Of a stretch of 64,000 nt of DNA, positions 31,880 through 44,963 are shown piece by piece. The notes under the pieces are model-generated. The model saw only the letters and a list, made by a program, of their open reading frames with translations. It did no database searches and was not told the DNA's origin. Source of the stretch: Doryteuthis pealeii (Eukaryota > Mollusca > Cephalopoda > Myopsida > Loliginidae); the NCBI GenBank assembly GCA_023376005.1, contig CM042160.1:86650248-86714247 (forward strand). The letters are read 5' to 3'. The number at the start of each line of letters is the position of its first letter. The stretch's first letter is position 1. The position numbers and the translations under genes were made by a program.

Positions 31880-32260
31880 TTTTAAACCCATTTTTTTTTT
31901 TGTATCATTGACTTGTCTTCATTCTTATTGTTATTCTGTACATACGTTTCGGGCTGATGTGCCCTCGCCGGTCCTTTCTTCAGTATTTTTATCCATCGGA
32001 AGTCCATACAGAACTTGAACCCACCTTATATTTTCAATTTTTTTTTTTTTAACCCATAGATGTGGACCCTAACTACGTATACCACTCGGGTCATAGTAGA
32101 GCTGCAAGTAATTGAAATAAAAGTGGTACTTGTTAATCTCGCCAGAGTCCAGAAATGGGAACTATCATCACAAGATTCAGTTTTAGTAATCCTACCACAG
32201 GAATTAGCAGAATTATTTAATAATATGCAAGATCACAATCTTTTCACTTTATATTTCATC
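31880..32260. repeat. CTGAAGAAGG-type repeat (minus) followed by R1
   Basis: 31,900-31,990 is the noisy counterpart of 62,405-62,490 (CGTTTCGGCTGATGTGCCCT, CCGGCCTTCTTCAGGTATTT). 32,050-32,230 is an R1 copy (CCCATAGATG, GGTCATAGTAGAGCTGC). The 32,060-32,266 frame is not a gene. Confidence 0.6.
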
Positions 32261-32589
32261 AACTAAAAAGAAAAAAAAAAAAAAAAAGTCTTAAAGGTCG
32301 ATAAATCCGTACAAACAAACTTATATTCTGCTTTGAGCCGGAAATTGATTAGGACGAATCCAGTCTCTTTTCAATACCCCAAAGTAAATAATTAATCATT
32401 GGACTCCCCTCCTCCTAGCATCCTCCTTTTGTACTCCCTCCTACCGTATCTTTGCAAAATCAAGTCCAACCTATTTGCTGAAGACTGACGCTGATGTATG
32501 CGGAAAACGTTCTGATTCCCTAATAAAAAAAATTTAAAATGTTGTTATGGGTGCCAAAATTATAAAAGAGTATTCTTGAAGTCAATCTT

Positions 32590-32830
32590 TCTGGCATGAT
32601 TGGTTGGTTGGATTTTATGGCAATGTGAAGCCCTTGTTTGGGTTATTTTATGCTGAAAGTTTGTTTTATTCATTCTTGTTGGGTGGTTTGGTTGCTTTAT
32701 GGCTTACACCCTCTTCAGGGCATTTAATGCTTGAATCAGGGTCATTTTTGATATCTAGGTTTGATTTTACAATGACCTGTTAATTGCCTTTAATATGGTC
32801 ACCCATATAAGTACATTTCGGTGTTGGGTA
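32590..32830 (+). repeat. SINE-type tails (noisy copy)
   Basis: GGTTGGTTGGATTTTATGGC, TTGGGTTATTTTATGCTG and TTTTATTCATTCTTGTTGGG, followed by TTCAGGGCATTTAATGC. Clean version in copy B at 63,078-63,265. Similar tails lie near 33,960-34,215 and 36,890-37,160 in the palindrome arms. Confidence 0.65.
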
Positions 32831-32839
32831 TTTGCAAAT

Positions 32840-35525
32840 TTGTTTCAAAAACACATTTTTTAAGATATTTTAACCTATAGAGATGTGGATAAACAGGTAC
32901 TTCTCAGGTCAGAGTTGCTAAGGAGTAATGGCCAAGGTACTTAAACATTGCATAAAATAACGGTTTCTGATGTGTAGCAAAAAAACCTGCATTCCATGAT
33001 AGTGTTTAACAGTCAAAAGTCTTGAAGAAACTGCCAATTTGCAATCCTGTTGGTGCCAGGTGGTCTATAGGATTGGGTAGGCGAGGTTTTTCGAGCAATT
33101 AGTCTTTAGAGGTCTGTATGCTGATGGACAGCAAAACCAGTCTATAACAGAGAGGTGTGTGGGTGATAAGGCAGAACACTAAGTAATCATTGCTCCAAGG
33201 CCATAGAAGAAAAATCGGCAAGTAGAATCAAGAAGTATTGTGAGACGACCTGTTTTGCGTTCTGTCACAATGTCTAAGACCACCAAACGTTTTGAATATT
33301 CCGTCTGTGCTGGCCGATTTGAAGGGCGGCAAGTCAGAGACAGGTTCACAAAGATTAAAACAAACAACAACTACAAAGTTTGTAAACAGACGCGATGGAA
33401 GAAGGGGTCTGTGATACTTTAGAAATCTATCTCAACTGGCTGGCTACTGACTTCACTTTGTGGATTCTGGGCTAACTACTGCTATACCGACGGTTAACAC
33501 CTCTAGGGCCGGGGTTGACTGCTAAGTGCTGGAGTTTATCTGTAATTTATATAGGAATTCTCCTCCACATCCCCCTGCTTCCGGAACCACACTGTATGGC
33601 GTACTTAAATTCAATTCGCTCAGCGACTTCCTAGATGTCATTTACCCTTAATTAAGTAATTAAATCTTTTATCCAGGCGTAGTGTGTCTTCATAATGTCG
33701 AACCATTAATTTTTTCAAAAGAGATTTCTAATAAAATCCTTTGCTTTTAGTACCTTAGAGCCTAAGATATTAGTCACCAGGGGTCTTTCACGGTGGTCGT
33801 TATAAGCTAGCTCTCTCAAATTTACGCCTAATATTTTGTGTTCGTAAAAAAAAAGACAAACGCCACCATTTACTTAATGCCTGGCTTTAACAGATTCTAT
33901 ATTTTTTTTATTCATTTATTTTATTTATTTTTATTCCTGAAATAATAAAACAAGAACATCTTCAGCTAAAAATAAACCCAACAAGATTGACATGCTCATA
34001 TCAACCCAACCAACCAATCGCAACAATCAACTAACCCCATCTAAGAATTGAATAAAACAAAAAACATCTCATGCATAAAATAACCAAAAAGAGTTGACAA
34101 TGCCCATAAAACCAACAACCAATCAACTAACCCAATCAAGAATGAATAAAACAAAAACATCTTCAGCATAAAATGACCCAATAAGTTGACATGCCATAAA
34201 AACCAACAACCAGCCAGCCAGGGTTTGAATTGGAGACCAGTAATATTTAAAGAATTTTGTGCTGTGCATCACTCATAAATTATATGCAATAGGACATCTT
34301 GAATATCCTCCAGCAAGCCAATAGATGTGGATCCCAAGAAGTGCCTAAGCACCTAAACCAAGGATTGCATCAATTGTCTTCTGCTGGGTTAAATCGAAAT
34401 CTTAACGAACAAATTCACAAATCGATGTCACCCCCGCTGAAAAAAAAAAATAAACGCCAAAAAATCAGGGAATTAACTGAATTTTAATGAAATTTTCCTC
34501 CTTCATTATAGAATCAGAGTATCAGGTCGAGCCTTCAGCATCTCTCACAGTATGGTGGTTCGTCACCAAAAGTATCTGGAGCTGGTGAATTGTGGCTCAC
34601 ATTACAGAAATACTGCAACATTTGACTCACAATTACACACTTGTCTTGAAGATGACCCGAGACGGTTGATGTCCCAACTGCAAAGATCGTGACAGACTTT
34701 TTCTGTTAAACAGGAGGAAGTGGTACCCACTGGTACGTTACCCTGATGTACAATCTTCTCCGAACTGCGATCGACCATGCAACAGTTCATCAACATGTCA
34801 CACATGAGTTGGCTACCTCACAAAAGTCCAGAGTAACCGCTTGCTACTCTTTTTCATACGAGGATATGTCAGGAGAAGGTATTCGTGCCACTACGGACCC
34901 CTACCCATACACTTCCCGTTAATTTAGACGATCTGAAATCTCTTACAGATGTTGCTAGTGTTTCGAAGAATATGTTAACATTGTTTGGCAAGAATTTGAC
35001 TACACTGAGATTGCCAATGTGACTAGGCACCTCGTGTGGTGTAATGGTTAGCAAAAAGCCTAGAGTTGCAGACCACTGTTAGGGAGTTTGATTCTCATTG
35101 GCTACCCCATATTTCCTGGCCTTGGTGCCACTCTAAGCTAAACTTAGATACTATATGCTATGGGTCTAAGAGTTCCTCTAAATATTGTTCATCATGAAAA
35201 TCATATCTTAGATTGTTTTTGGTTTAATAAAATTTTTCAAAAAACTACTCTAATAATTTGTGTTGTGTTGTGTGGTATTTGCCCAACCCTCCACAAGGCA
35301 GGATTTGGTTTGGTTTGGTTTGGTTTTGTTTTACGGGTTATCAACCTCGGTGGTCCCATTTATGCCTGATAAAGTTTTGAAAATAAATCAATTGCTTAAT
35401 GGATAATCAATTTTTTATCAGCTCATGTTTTTCTATTTAACCCATAGATGGGACCCCTAACAGGTACACCGACTTTCCGGTCAGAGTGGACAGGGAGCAA
35501 TGGTGATGAGGGGTGTCCACATTCC
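32840..35525. other. Low-quality end of the left palindrome arm
   Basis: Noisy sequence. 32,880-32,940 is an R1 fragment; 32,985-33,030 is a minus-strand LINE tail (clean in copy B near 63,450). A repeat with AAGAATGAATAAAACAAAAA units lies at 33,955-34,200. The 34,280-35,020 block is open-looking but frame-broken and I do not recognise it. Beyond 33,557 there is no copy B counterpart in the window to correct it. Confidence 0.5.
35020..35115 (+). mobile_element. tRNA-like SINE head, family 4
   Basis: CTCGTGTGGTGTAATGGTTA (box A) and GGGAGTTTGATTCTCATTGG (box B). The inverted copy is at 35,945-36,050. It is noisy and truncated, so the family is uncertain. Confidence 0.5.
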
Positions 35526-35611
35526 CCAACCTCCAGAACTGGACTCACAACCATTGCTCCTGGTCCCACTCGACTGGAGTGCGTAGTACCTGTTAGGGTC
35601 CCATCTATGGG
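35441..35611. repeat. R1 sequence at the palindrome turning point
   Basis: CCCATAGATGGGACC on the left and GGTCCCATCTATGGG on the right bracket the centre at about 35,526. The two halves (AACAGGTAC, GAGCAATGGT) match imperfectly as reverse complements. The turn falls inside one R1 copy. Confidence 0.75.
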
Positions 35612-38600
35612 TGTAAATAGAAAAACATGAGCTGAATAAAAAATTGTATTATCCATTAAGAATTGATTTATTTCAAAAATTGTATCGGCAATTAAATGAA
35701 CCCACCGAGGTGATAACCTCGTAAAATACAAACAAACCAAAACCAAACCAAATCTGCTGTGGAGGGGTTTGGGCCAAATACACACACAACACACAAATTA
35801 TTAAGAGTAGTTTGAAAATTGTTATTAGAAACCAAAACCATCTAAGATATTGATTGTTCATGAATGAACAATATTTTTTAGAGGAATCTTAGCCCCATAG
35901 CATATAGTTATTAGTTTAGCTTAGATGTGGCACAAAGGCCAGAGAATATGGGGTAGCCAATGAGAATCAAACTCCCTAACAGTGGTATCTGCAAAATCTA
36001 GCTTTGCTAACCATTCACCACAGGGGGGGGGGGTGGGGGGGGGGGGCGAGGTGCCTAGTCAGCATGGCAATATTATCGTCAGGTGGTAGTCAAATTCTTG
36101 CCAACATATGTTAGACATATCTTCGACACTAGCAACATCTGTTTAAGATGATTTCAGATCGTCTTAAATTAACGGGAAGTGTTGGGGGTAGGGGTCCGTA
36201 GTTGGACGAATACCTTCTCCGCCTGACAATATCCTCGGTATAAAAAGAGTAGCAAGCGGTTACATCTGGACTTTGTGGTGGCCAACTCATGTGTGGCATG
36301 TTGATGACTGGTGCATGGTCGATCGATTCGGTAGAGATAGATTTACATCAGGGTAACGTACCAGTGGGATACCACTCCTTCCTGTTAAAGAAAATGTTGT
36401 CACGATCTTTGCAGTTGAGACATCACCGTCTCGGTGTCATCTCAGAATAGTGTGTAATTGGGTGAGTCAAAATGTTTTTGGCAGTATTCTGTAATGGAGG
36501 CACAATTCACCCAGCTCCAGATACTTTTGTGACGATACTCACAATGGACTGTGAGATGCTGAGCTCGCCTGATACTCTGATTCTATTAGATGGAAGGAGA
36601 AAATTTCATTTATTAAATTCAGTTTATTCCCTGATTTTTTGGGTTGTTTTTTTTTTTTCAACCCGCGGGTGACATACGATTTGGAATTTATGGGTTCTTA
36701 AGTTCGATTACCCAGTCAGAAAGACAATTTGGATGCATCCGTTGTTTAGGTGTAGGCACTTCTTTGATCACATTTGGCTTGCTGGATGGTATTCAAGATG
36801 TCCAGTGCATATAATATTATGAGTGTGCACGCACAATGTCTTATTAAATATTGACTGGCTCCATTCAAACCTGCTGGCTGGTTGGGTTGGTTTTTGGCCA
36901 TATGTTCATACTTATTAGGGTCATTTTTATGCTGAAGATGTTCTTTTGTTTTATTCATTCTTGTTGGTTGTTGGTATTTGGTTTGGTTGATTTTATGGCA
37001 TGTCATTAACTCTTTTTTGGGATTATTTTATGCTGAAGATGTTTTTGTTTATTCATTCTTGTTGGTTAGTTGTATTGGTTGGTTGGATCTGGTTGGTTCT
37101 TTATGGATTCCTCTTGTTTGGGTTATTTTATGCTAAGATGTTTTTGTTTTATTATATCATTGAATAATATAAAAAAAATGGGAATTAAAAATTAATAGAA
37201 AATCTTTTGTTTAAGCCGCCCCCCAGGCTATTAATAAAATGGTGGTCTGGTTTTGTCTTTTTTTTAAACGAACACAAAAGATAGAAGGCGTAAGAGTTGG
37301 TGAGATGAGTCTAGCCTATATATTTCGAGCTACCGTGAAATGAGGAACCCCTGGTGATAATTCTTAGGCATTCTAGCGTACTAAAAGCAAAAATAGGATT
37401 TTATATTAGAAAATTCTTTGTTTGAATAAATTAATGGTCGACATATTGAAAGACACTACCGCCTGGAAAAAGATTTATTACTTTATTATGTTTTAAGGGT
37501 TAATGCATCTAGAAAGTCGGCGATTGAATTTAACCGTACTGGCATCAGTGTGGTCCGGAAGAGGGGGATGGTGGAGGAGAATTCTATAAATAAATTTTCA
37601 GATAAACTCCAGCCACTTAGGCACTCCAACCCCGGGCCCTAAGAGTAGTTAACTCCCGTCGGTAGAGTAGTTTAGCGCCAGAATCCATTCAACAAGTGAA
37701 GTCAGTAGCCAGCAGTTGAAGATAGATTTCTAAAGTATCCAGACCCCCTGGTCTTCCATCCGCGTTTGTTTACAACTTTGTTAGTATGTTGTTGTTTTTA
37801 ATCTTGATGAACCTGTCTCTGACTTGCGCGTTCAAATCGGCCAGCACAAGAATTATCACAACGTTTGGGGGTCTAGACATTGGTGCAGAACTGCAGAACA
37901 GGTCGTCTCACAATACTCTTGGATTCTACTTGCCCGATTTTCTTCTATGGCTTGGAGCATGATTTAGTGTTTTGCCTTCATCACCACACACTCTCTGTTT
38001 AAGACTGTTTGCTGTCTCCATCAAGATTACAGACCTCTAAAGACTAATTGCCTTAAACCTGACTAAACCAAATCCTTAGACCACCTGGGCACCCACCATA
38101 TGAATTGGCAGTTCTTCAAGACTTTTTGACCTGTTAAACACTTATTCATGGAATGCAAGGTTTTTTTTGCTCAAACATCAGAAACCGTATATTTTAATGC
38201 AATGTGAATACCTTGCCATTACTCCTTAGTCACTCTGGACCTGGAAGGGTAGTACCTGTTATATTTCACATCTATAGGTTAAAAATAATATCTTAAAAAA
38301 ATGTGTTTTTGAAACAAATTTGAATACCCAACAGAATGTACTTATATGGGTGACCATTTAAGCAATACAGGTATGTAATCAACCCTGAATAATCAAATGA
38401 CTTGATTCGGCATTAAATGCCTCTGAAGAGGGTTTGATATCCATAAGCAACCACCCACCCAACAAGAATGAAATAAAAACAAACTTCAGCATAAAATAAC
38501 CCAACAAGGGTTCACCAGCCATAAAAGTCCAACCAACCAAATAACATGCCCAACAGAAAGATTGATTTCATAGAATAACCTTTAATATTTTGGCACCCAT

Positions 38601-41600
38601 AAAAATTTAAATTTTTTATTAAGGGAATCAGAACGTTTTTCGATAATCAGCCGTCAGTCTTCCGCGCAATAGGTTGGACTTGATTGCAAAGATTTGGTAG
38701 GAGGGAGTACAAAAGGATGGTAGGAGGAGGAGGGAGTCCAAGATTGATGAATTATTTTACTTTGGGTATTGGAAAATTGAGACGGGTCCGTCCTAATCAA
38801 TTCCGGCAAGCAGAATAAAGTTGATTTGTACGGATTTTATCGACCTTTTTAAGACTTTTTTTTTTTTTTTTTTTTTAGTTTTGATGAAATATAAAGTGAA
38901 AAGATGTGATGCATATTAATTAAATAATTCTGCTAATGTCCTGTGTAGGATACCTAAACCTGAATCTTGTGATGAAGTTCAATTCTGAGCTCTGGCGAGT
39001 ATACAATACACTTTAATTAGCCATTACTTGCAGCTCTACATGACCCAGAGTGGGCAGTAGAAGTGTTAGGTCCCATCTATGGGTTAAAAAAAAAAATTGA
39101 ATTAAGGTTGGGTGCAAGTTTCTGTATGGCTTCCGATGTAAGAAATACCTGAAGAGGCGTGAGGCAAATCAGCCGCACGTTTGTTACAGGGGATAACAAT
39201 AAAGATGAAGGAGACAATAGGTCCAAGATGATACAAAAAAGGAAATGGGTTAAAAAAATAATTTTGAATACCTCAATCAAGAAATGAATCGAATTTATCA
39301 AACAAAAATGTCTAGGGGTCCATGTGGACCCTTGGTGAGAACAACATGAAATTAAGACGTAAAATTATTCTAAAACTTAGGTGGCTATAAGGCTCTATCT
39401 TTATCATAATCTTTTTTTTCATGATCAGTTGGTTTTGGTTTCTTTTGTTTAATGGCATGATCAACCTTTTGTGGGTTATATTGATGCCAAAGACATCCTT
39501 GTAGAAGAATTTCAGTAGTGGTGCTATTTAGCCCATAGCTGGTTTAAGATAAGGGTTGTTCATATTTCTCAAGTCTCAGACCATTACTATCTGAAAGTAA
39601 TAGCATGACTGGAGTTTGAACTCACTCTACTAATGATGTCACAAATAAGTGCTTTTTCGCTATGTCCACAGGAACCTCCTCTGGTTTTGGTTTGGAGGAA
39701 AATAATCTTGCAAAAGGTAGTTCGGTGGGGGGGTATGGCGGAGATAGCAAACCCTGAAAATAGATGTGTAATCAAGGATAGACCAAGTTGGAGAAGATAA
39801 CCAAGAGTCTAAGGAATTTTATCTTAGCCAAAATCGTGAAATCTTTTTTAAATGTGATATTTTGCCTGTAATGGGGTTAGTTTCACAAGGAAGCGGATTA
39901 ACTCTTAAATCCTGTTGAAAATTTTCTAAGTCCATGAGCCAATTCCTATTAAGGATTTATCAGTAAATGGCTTAACAGATAATAATTTAAATAGATAACA
40001 ATAAAGGAGAGACAATAGTCCGAAAAATAATAAAAAAACAATATTAATCCTTTTAAAAAAATTCAAGAGAATGAAAAATATTAAAGTGATTTTTGAGTTT
40101 GTTTTGTTTTAACTTCTTAAATCACTATTCAGTAAATATGGATCTGTGGGACTACTTTAAAAAATCCCCTACCCCAGGCGACGCCGGGTAGCCGCTGCTC
40201 AGTTTGCATTATAAGCGCCTACCACGTCCAAAAAGAAACTTTTAAATGCATAAAGAATTAAGTAATACAGATCTTATGTCAAGTGAAGTTGGGAGGGGTA
40301 TGATTCTAAAAAATGTGTCAAGTGTCCTTTCTTATTTTTTTTATTTCTTTGCAATAACATGTTATTTGATATTTGTATGTAAACTTGAGGGATATATATA
40401 TTATATATATAATATATATATATATATCATATATTATTTATATTTTTGGATATTCGTTTGATTTTTCCAGCGTGTCCAGTGGGTTAGTTCACCTGAAATT
40501 TTATAAGGCGTCCCATTAACAATTACTTCGGCATGTCTTGAATACTATATATATATATATAATATATATATATTTATATATATATATATTATATATTATA
40601 TTCTCTGCATTTATTGCTGTTTGACCAAAATAAATTAGGTTGATTTTAACAACATGTGCTTTCCTGTGATATTCTATCACATCTCTCCAAAACCCCCTGC
40701 ACTTAATCTGATCACCTCTACAGTATCTTCTTGCATTCCACAGATGCCTTTTTGGCAGTTCCTAATGCGTGGAAAGGTATTAAACCCCCCCCCCATACTA
40801 TAGTATATTAATATTTATATATATATTATATAATATATATATACTATATAATGCAAGTGGTATATCAAAGTTGCTTCCTCTCAAACGCCTTTCTTTCATC
40901 ACTGTGTGCATTTATCGGTGCGTTTCATCTTTAATTTTATATTGCACATAGATTGACTTCGGAAGATATTGATTAATGTGAGTTGTATCTTTCTTTGGGT
41001 GGCGTTACTCTCAGCAGCTGTTTTTAGACAGGTTTCCTAAAATTCTTTAAGTCCGAGCGGGGGGGTCATGGCGTAGTGGTTAATGTTTTGACTGCAAAAC
41101 AAGTAATATATATTTACCAAACGAGCCAGGGATGTGGACACAAGGTCAATTTCTCTGCACGAGTTCTAACAGGTTTGAATCTAGAGTTATTCCTTCTAGA
41201 ACTGAGTTACTAGTTTCATGGTTAAAGGAAGACCATCCACCCTGCTCTTTTGCCCATACAGCTTGGATGGAAATTGGATTTCTTACCTTTCCCAAGGGTA
41301 TTAGCGCTATATGAAATGTTTAATAGCTTTGTCCAGGAATTGAACTCTGGTCGATGAGTCGCATTTCCTATGACTCTAACCATTAAGACAACGCGCCTCT
41401 ACAATGCTCACAGTTAGGGTAATAAGAAATTTGAACTCTAAGTGTATTTATGATCATTCAAGTTTTCTGGCTAACTTTTTAATATTATGGGTGGAATTCG
41501 TGGATTAAGGTCCATCCAAAGTTCGAGTGTCCTGAGGTATCTCTTTGGCACTGTCGATAGTCATCCTCAAGGGGTGACTGTGTTACCAAGTTTTTTGCTC

Positions 41601-41622
41601 CAGGATATATAATTATTGCGTG
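35612..41622. repeat. Right palindrome arm (reverse complement of left arm)
   Basis: In order it contains inverted copies of the family-4 head (35,945-36,050), the unrecognised 34.3-35.0 kb block (36,060-36,800), SINE tails, the minus LINE tail now on plus (about 38,120-38,170), R1 (38,210-38,280 and 38,890-39,090), family-3 SINE (39,440-39,700), R2 (40,130-40,195), TA repeats and the family-1 SINE (41,150-41,400). Frames in it are mirror images and not new genes. Confidence 0.8.
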
Positions 41623-41693
41623 GTTTTGGTTCCTTGGGAGCGGGGGCGGGAAACCACCTTTAATTCAGCCATGTGGCCCCTGTTGGTATTATA
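41623..41693. other. Unmatched contig end
   Basis: About 70 bases with a G-rich stretch (GGGAGCGGGGGCGGGAAACC) that match neither palindrome arm nor copy B by eye. It may be low-quality read end or adapter-like sequence. Confidence 0.4.
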
Positions 41694-41793
41694 NNNNNNN
41701 NNNNNNNNNNNNNNNNNNNNNNNNNNNNNNNNNNNNNNNNNNNNNNNNNNNNNNNNNNNNNNNNNNNNNNNNNNNNNNNNNNNNNNNNNNNNN
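41694..41793. other. Assembly gap of exactly 100 N
   Basis: One hundred N in a row, the usual placeholder for a gap of unknown length. It separates the palindromic end of copy A from the start of copy B. Confidence 1.
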
Positions 41794-42793
41794 GGAGAGA
41801 AGATCCATTGATCTTTTATTTATTTATTTTTTTTTTTTTTGTGTCTCCTCAATCAAATTTGTTTGGTATGGATCTTAATGCATTTAAGTAATGTTATAAA
41901 CTATCTAAATATTTGTTTGTTTGTTTTTCAATTTGTTGTATTACTGTTCTTGGGTTCAAATTTCACCAACTTGAAACTTTATGTATACATTAAAATAATC
42001 ACAATATTCAATATGAAATAAAAAAATTAGAATTAGTATCTAAGCGCAGACATGAAAACAAACTTTTGTTTGCCTATGGAAATATTCAACACAGATTACA
42101 TCACTTTTATACTGCTAAGAGAAAAGTGTGCACTATATAACTAATATTCTTGGTTGGGCCAATAAATTTTCAGCACTCCTATTTTAATTTATATATATAT
42201 AGGTGTGATCAATTAAATTTGTATTTGCATATATTTATGAGATGAGGCAATTGAATTTGTTTCCTTGTTATAGATCTTTTAAATGCAGTTAAGTAATGTT
42301 ATAAACTATCTCAAATTATGAACAAGTGTAAAAACTTTTAAATTTTTTATTTCCCTTTATACAATGTTAATCTATGAAGCCAATTACAAAGGAGAAAAAA
42401 AAAACCCAGAAAACAATGCTCAGTCTTACCAAACCTCCAAACATAAGATCTAGATAAACTTCAAAAATCAAACCTGAGGGTGGAGAAAAAAATATTGCAT
42501 AAGTAGACAACTTTTTTTTTGTCTATAATGTTAGGAAATTTGTTGAAATTTAAGCAGGATTTAGGATTTAGTAAAAAGCACATTTTTTAGTGTTAGGAGA
42601 AGCTTCAAATGTTAAAGTTGAATGGAAAAAAAAAGCAGTGAGAAGCCAAGTGATTCAATTTAGAAATTCAAATACATAAAAAGCTGATTTAGAAGGAAAA
42701 AGTCTTGAAGCTTTTAAAGTCACTATTTCTTTGTTCAATTCTGAAGACATAATTGAAGATATTTTGAACAAGAGGATGAAATTAAGAGAAATT

Positions 42794-42843
<50 letters not shown>

Positions 42844-42849
42844 TAAACA

Positions 42850-43280
42850 GGTATTGTTAAAGTCCATAGAATATTTCTTCTTTATGATTTTCAGGTGTAA
42901 ACATTCAAGTCTTCTAGTTGTTTCTCAGACATCGGGATCTAAATGATAAAGAAAATGTCCCATATTTTTTTCCCCAAACGCTTTCAACCATTTTGCTGGT
43001 TTGTCCTCAGGAGGATTATTGGTTGTAGTGAGTGATTGTTTGGTGCAAGTTTTATAGTTTGTTTTTTCTTTTTTTTTTTTTTTTTTTAGGTGGTGGGGCT
43101 TTTTAAAAAATTTATTTTTGTGGTTCATTCATTTAGTAGAGTATTGTAGGAGAGTTGCTAAAAAAAGATATGGGACATTTTCTTTAACCATCTAGATCCA
43201 TTGTCCAAAAAACAACTAGAAGACTTGAACGTCTACACCTGGAAATCATAAAGAAACATTTCATGGTCTTTAAAATACTT
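42850..43280. mobile_element. Fold-back element with hammerhead-like core, copy B
   Basis: Counterpart of 11,243-11,605. The minus-strand core is CTGAGGA (43,004-43,010), AACCA and TGGTT, GAAA (42,982-42,985), unchanged from copy A. After GAAA, copy B reads GCGTTTGG where A reads GTGTTGG. The spacer is longer here, with extra TTGGTTGTAGTGAGTGATTG. Confidence 0.7.
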
Positions 43281-43287
43281 ATTCAAA

Positions 43288-43348
<61 letters not shown>

Positions 43349-43653
43349 TGTATGTTATGTTCTTGTGAACGTTGTTTGTTTGGTCTTTTGAAGCATTGGA
43401 AAAAACAAGAAAAACAGAACAAAAATCAGAATTTTTATATATTCAACCATTGCTCTGTTCCTGGTTTAATCTTTTCCGATATTTCGGGTGAACCTTTACC
43501 CTTTTTCAAGGTATATCAGATGGTCTGGAGAAAATGAAATGTTGTATATATATATTGCTTCAGAAATGGAATGTACATTTTCCTGAAATTAATGTGATGA
43601 TAATGACAAATGATTAATTTTTTTTTTTTTTTTTTTTTTTGAGGAATATAATT

Positions 43654-44180
43654 CAGGGTGTTTCAGAAAAATTGATATAATTTTGTAATCAAATAACTTG
43701 AACAATTCTTGTTCGAATGATCTCAAATTTTAACAGCATGTGTAAAAACAATTTAAGATCCCATGTTTAATGCGTTTTTTTTTTTCTTCTTTTTCTTTTC
43801 AGGTTTAGAAATGCTACTCACTGAAAATGAAAAGCATGGAACAAACTACCTGCATCAGTTGTTAGCTGCTGAGACACGACATCCTTCAAAAACTCCATTA
43901 AATCCTGAAATTCATCAACACAATACTTGATGACCCTCCCCTCCATACACAAACATATATATATATCACGACTAATACACTGTTCATTTTCCAAAAAACT
44001 GTACATTATTTTATGTACTATACATGCACCTTTGATAAGTTGTAGTGCACCTGAGCCATCTGAGCACTATAATTAAACATAGAATTTTGAATTGTTTCTA
44101 CACATACTGTTACTTGAATGAGAATTGGTAAAGTTATTAGATTATGAAATTATAATATCAATTTTTCTGAAACACACTAC
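43654..44180. mobile_element. Non-autonomous TIR element, copy B
   Basis: Counterpart of 11,960-12,484 with the same GTGTTTCAGAAAAATTGATA terminus and its inverse. An internal one-base indel relative to copy A argues against a coding role. Confidence 0.65.
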
Positions 44181-44729
44181 ATCTCAAATAATATCAGATT
44201 TTTTGAACATCAAGTAATTATTTATTAAATTTGGCTTTGTTAAAACTAGTATGCAAATTAACCATACCATATATTATGTAAGCCTTTATTTCTTAGTGAT
44301 ATACAAGACATTGCAGGATTTTAAATGCATTAATAACATGGGCTGTTTTGGGGCAAATCTAACTTTTTATAGAGACATCATTAATAAATAAGACTAATTC
44401 TCTGCATTAATGGTTTTGACTATGAATTAAATACGCATTGACAAACTTAGGCAATTGCTGAGGGTATTGTGACATAGTTTCGGTTACAAACAGACACTAA
44501 ATCTCCATTATAATAAGACTTTGTATTTTCTCCATAATCATCTTTACATTGTCAAAATGGAGGCTTGAAAGTTTTTGTAACAAAAAAATGATTCAAACTT
44601 AGAACCTAAACTAGGAAAACCTATACATAGGCCGAAATGTGTAATCTGAACATTAGCTACATAAATGAGAGTAACTTCCCCTTGTTATTTTCACTTTGAG
44701 GAAGCCATTTGTTTTGGTTGGCCATTTTT

Positions 44730-44945
44730 ATTTCACCATAAATCGACACTGAAAATATGAATTTGTTCGAATCAATACAACTGCATGAAAAATATCATAA
44801 AATGTGTTCTTATTAACAATTAAGTTAATTTCAAATAATGCGCAAACACAATTAAGAACACATTTTATGATATTTTCGTGTTAAAACATGCAGTTGTATT
44901 GATTCGAACAAATTCATATTTTCAGTGTAGATTTATGGTGAAGTG
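44730..44945. mobile_element. Palindromic fold-back element, copy B
   Basis: Counterpart of 13,040-13,254. The outermost bases are ATTTCACCATAAATC and GATTTATGGTGAAGT. Confidence 0.8.
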
Positions 44946-44963
44946 AAATGGGGGAGGGGGCTC

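Larger units (their letters stand above)
10205..33557. repeat. Copy A of a duplicated block of about 23 kb
   Basis: This block is collinear with 41,806-64,000. Landmarks in the same order and orientation include the fold-back at 11,243, TIR elements at 11,960 and 13,270, four CYRI exons, LINE tails, polypurine tracts and SINEs. Intronic differences are scattered SNPs, indels and repeat-length changes, while the CYRI exons are the same. The second copy starts straight after a 100-N gap, so I read the pair as two haplotypes assembled in tandem rather than a genomic duplication. The copy A sequence becomes noisy after about 29,600. Confidence 0.9.
29600..41625. repeat. Giant palindrome with arms of about 6 kb, centre near 35,526
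   Basis: Sequence from about 29,650 to 35,525 reappears as its reverse complement from 35,527 to about 41,622. Paired landmarks: CCCATAGATGGG at 35,441 and CCCATCTATGGG ending 35,611; GCCATAGAAGAAA at 33,199 and TTTCTTCTATGGC near 37,928; the tRNA-like head at 29,850 and its inverse near 41,390. The arms differ mostly by one-base indels, and the same error style separates the left arm from copy B (60,300-64,000). This looks like a single unpolished long read containing both strands, not a genomic palindrome. Confidence 0.9.

Noticed and set aside
34299..35054. Transposase-like or cellular gene in the left palindrome arm
   Set aside because: Some stretches look coding, but indel errors break every frame, no family is recognisable, and no clean copy exists in the window.
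35423..35794. 123-codon frame across the palindrome centre
   Set aside because: Made of R1 repeat read through an artefactual junction in noisy sequence.
41620..41891. Frames running through the N gap
   Set aside because: They contain unknown residues and join unrelated contig ends.
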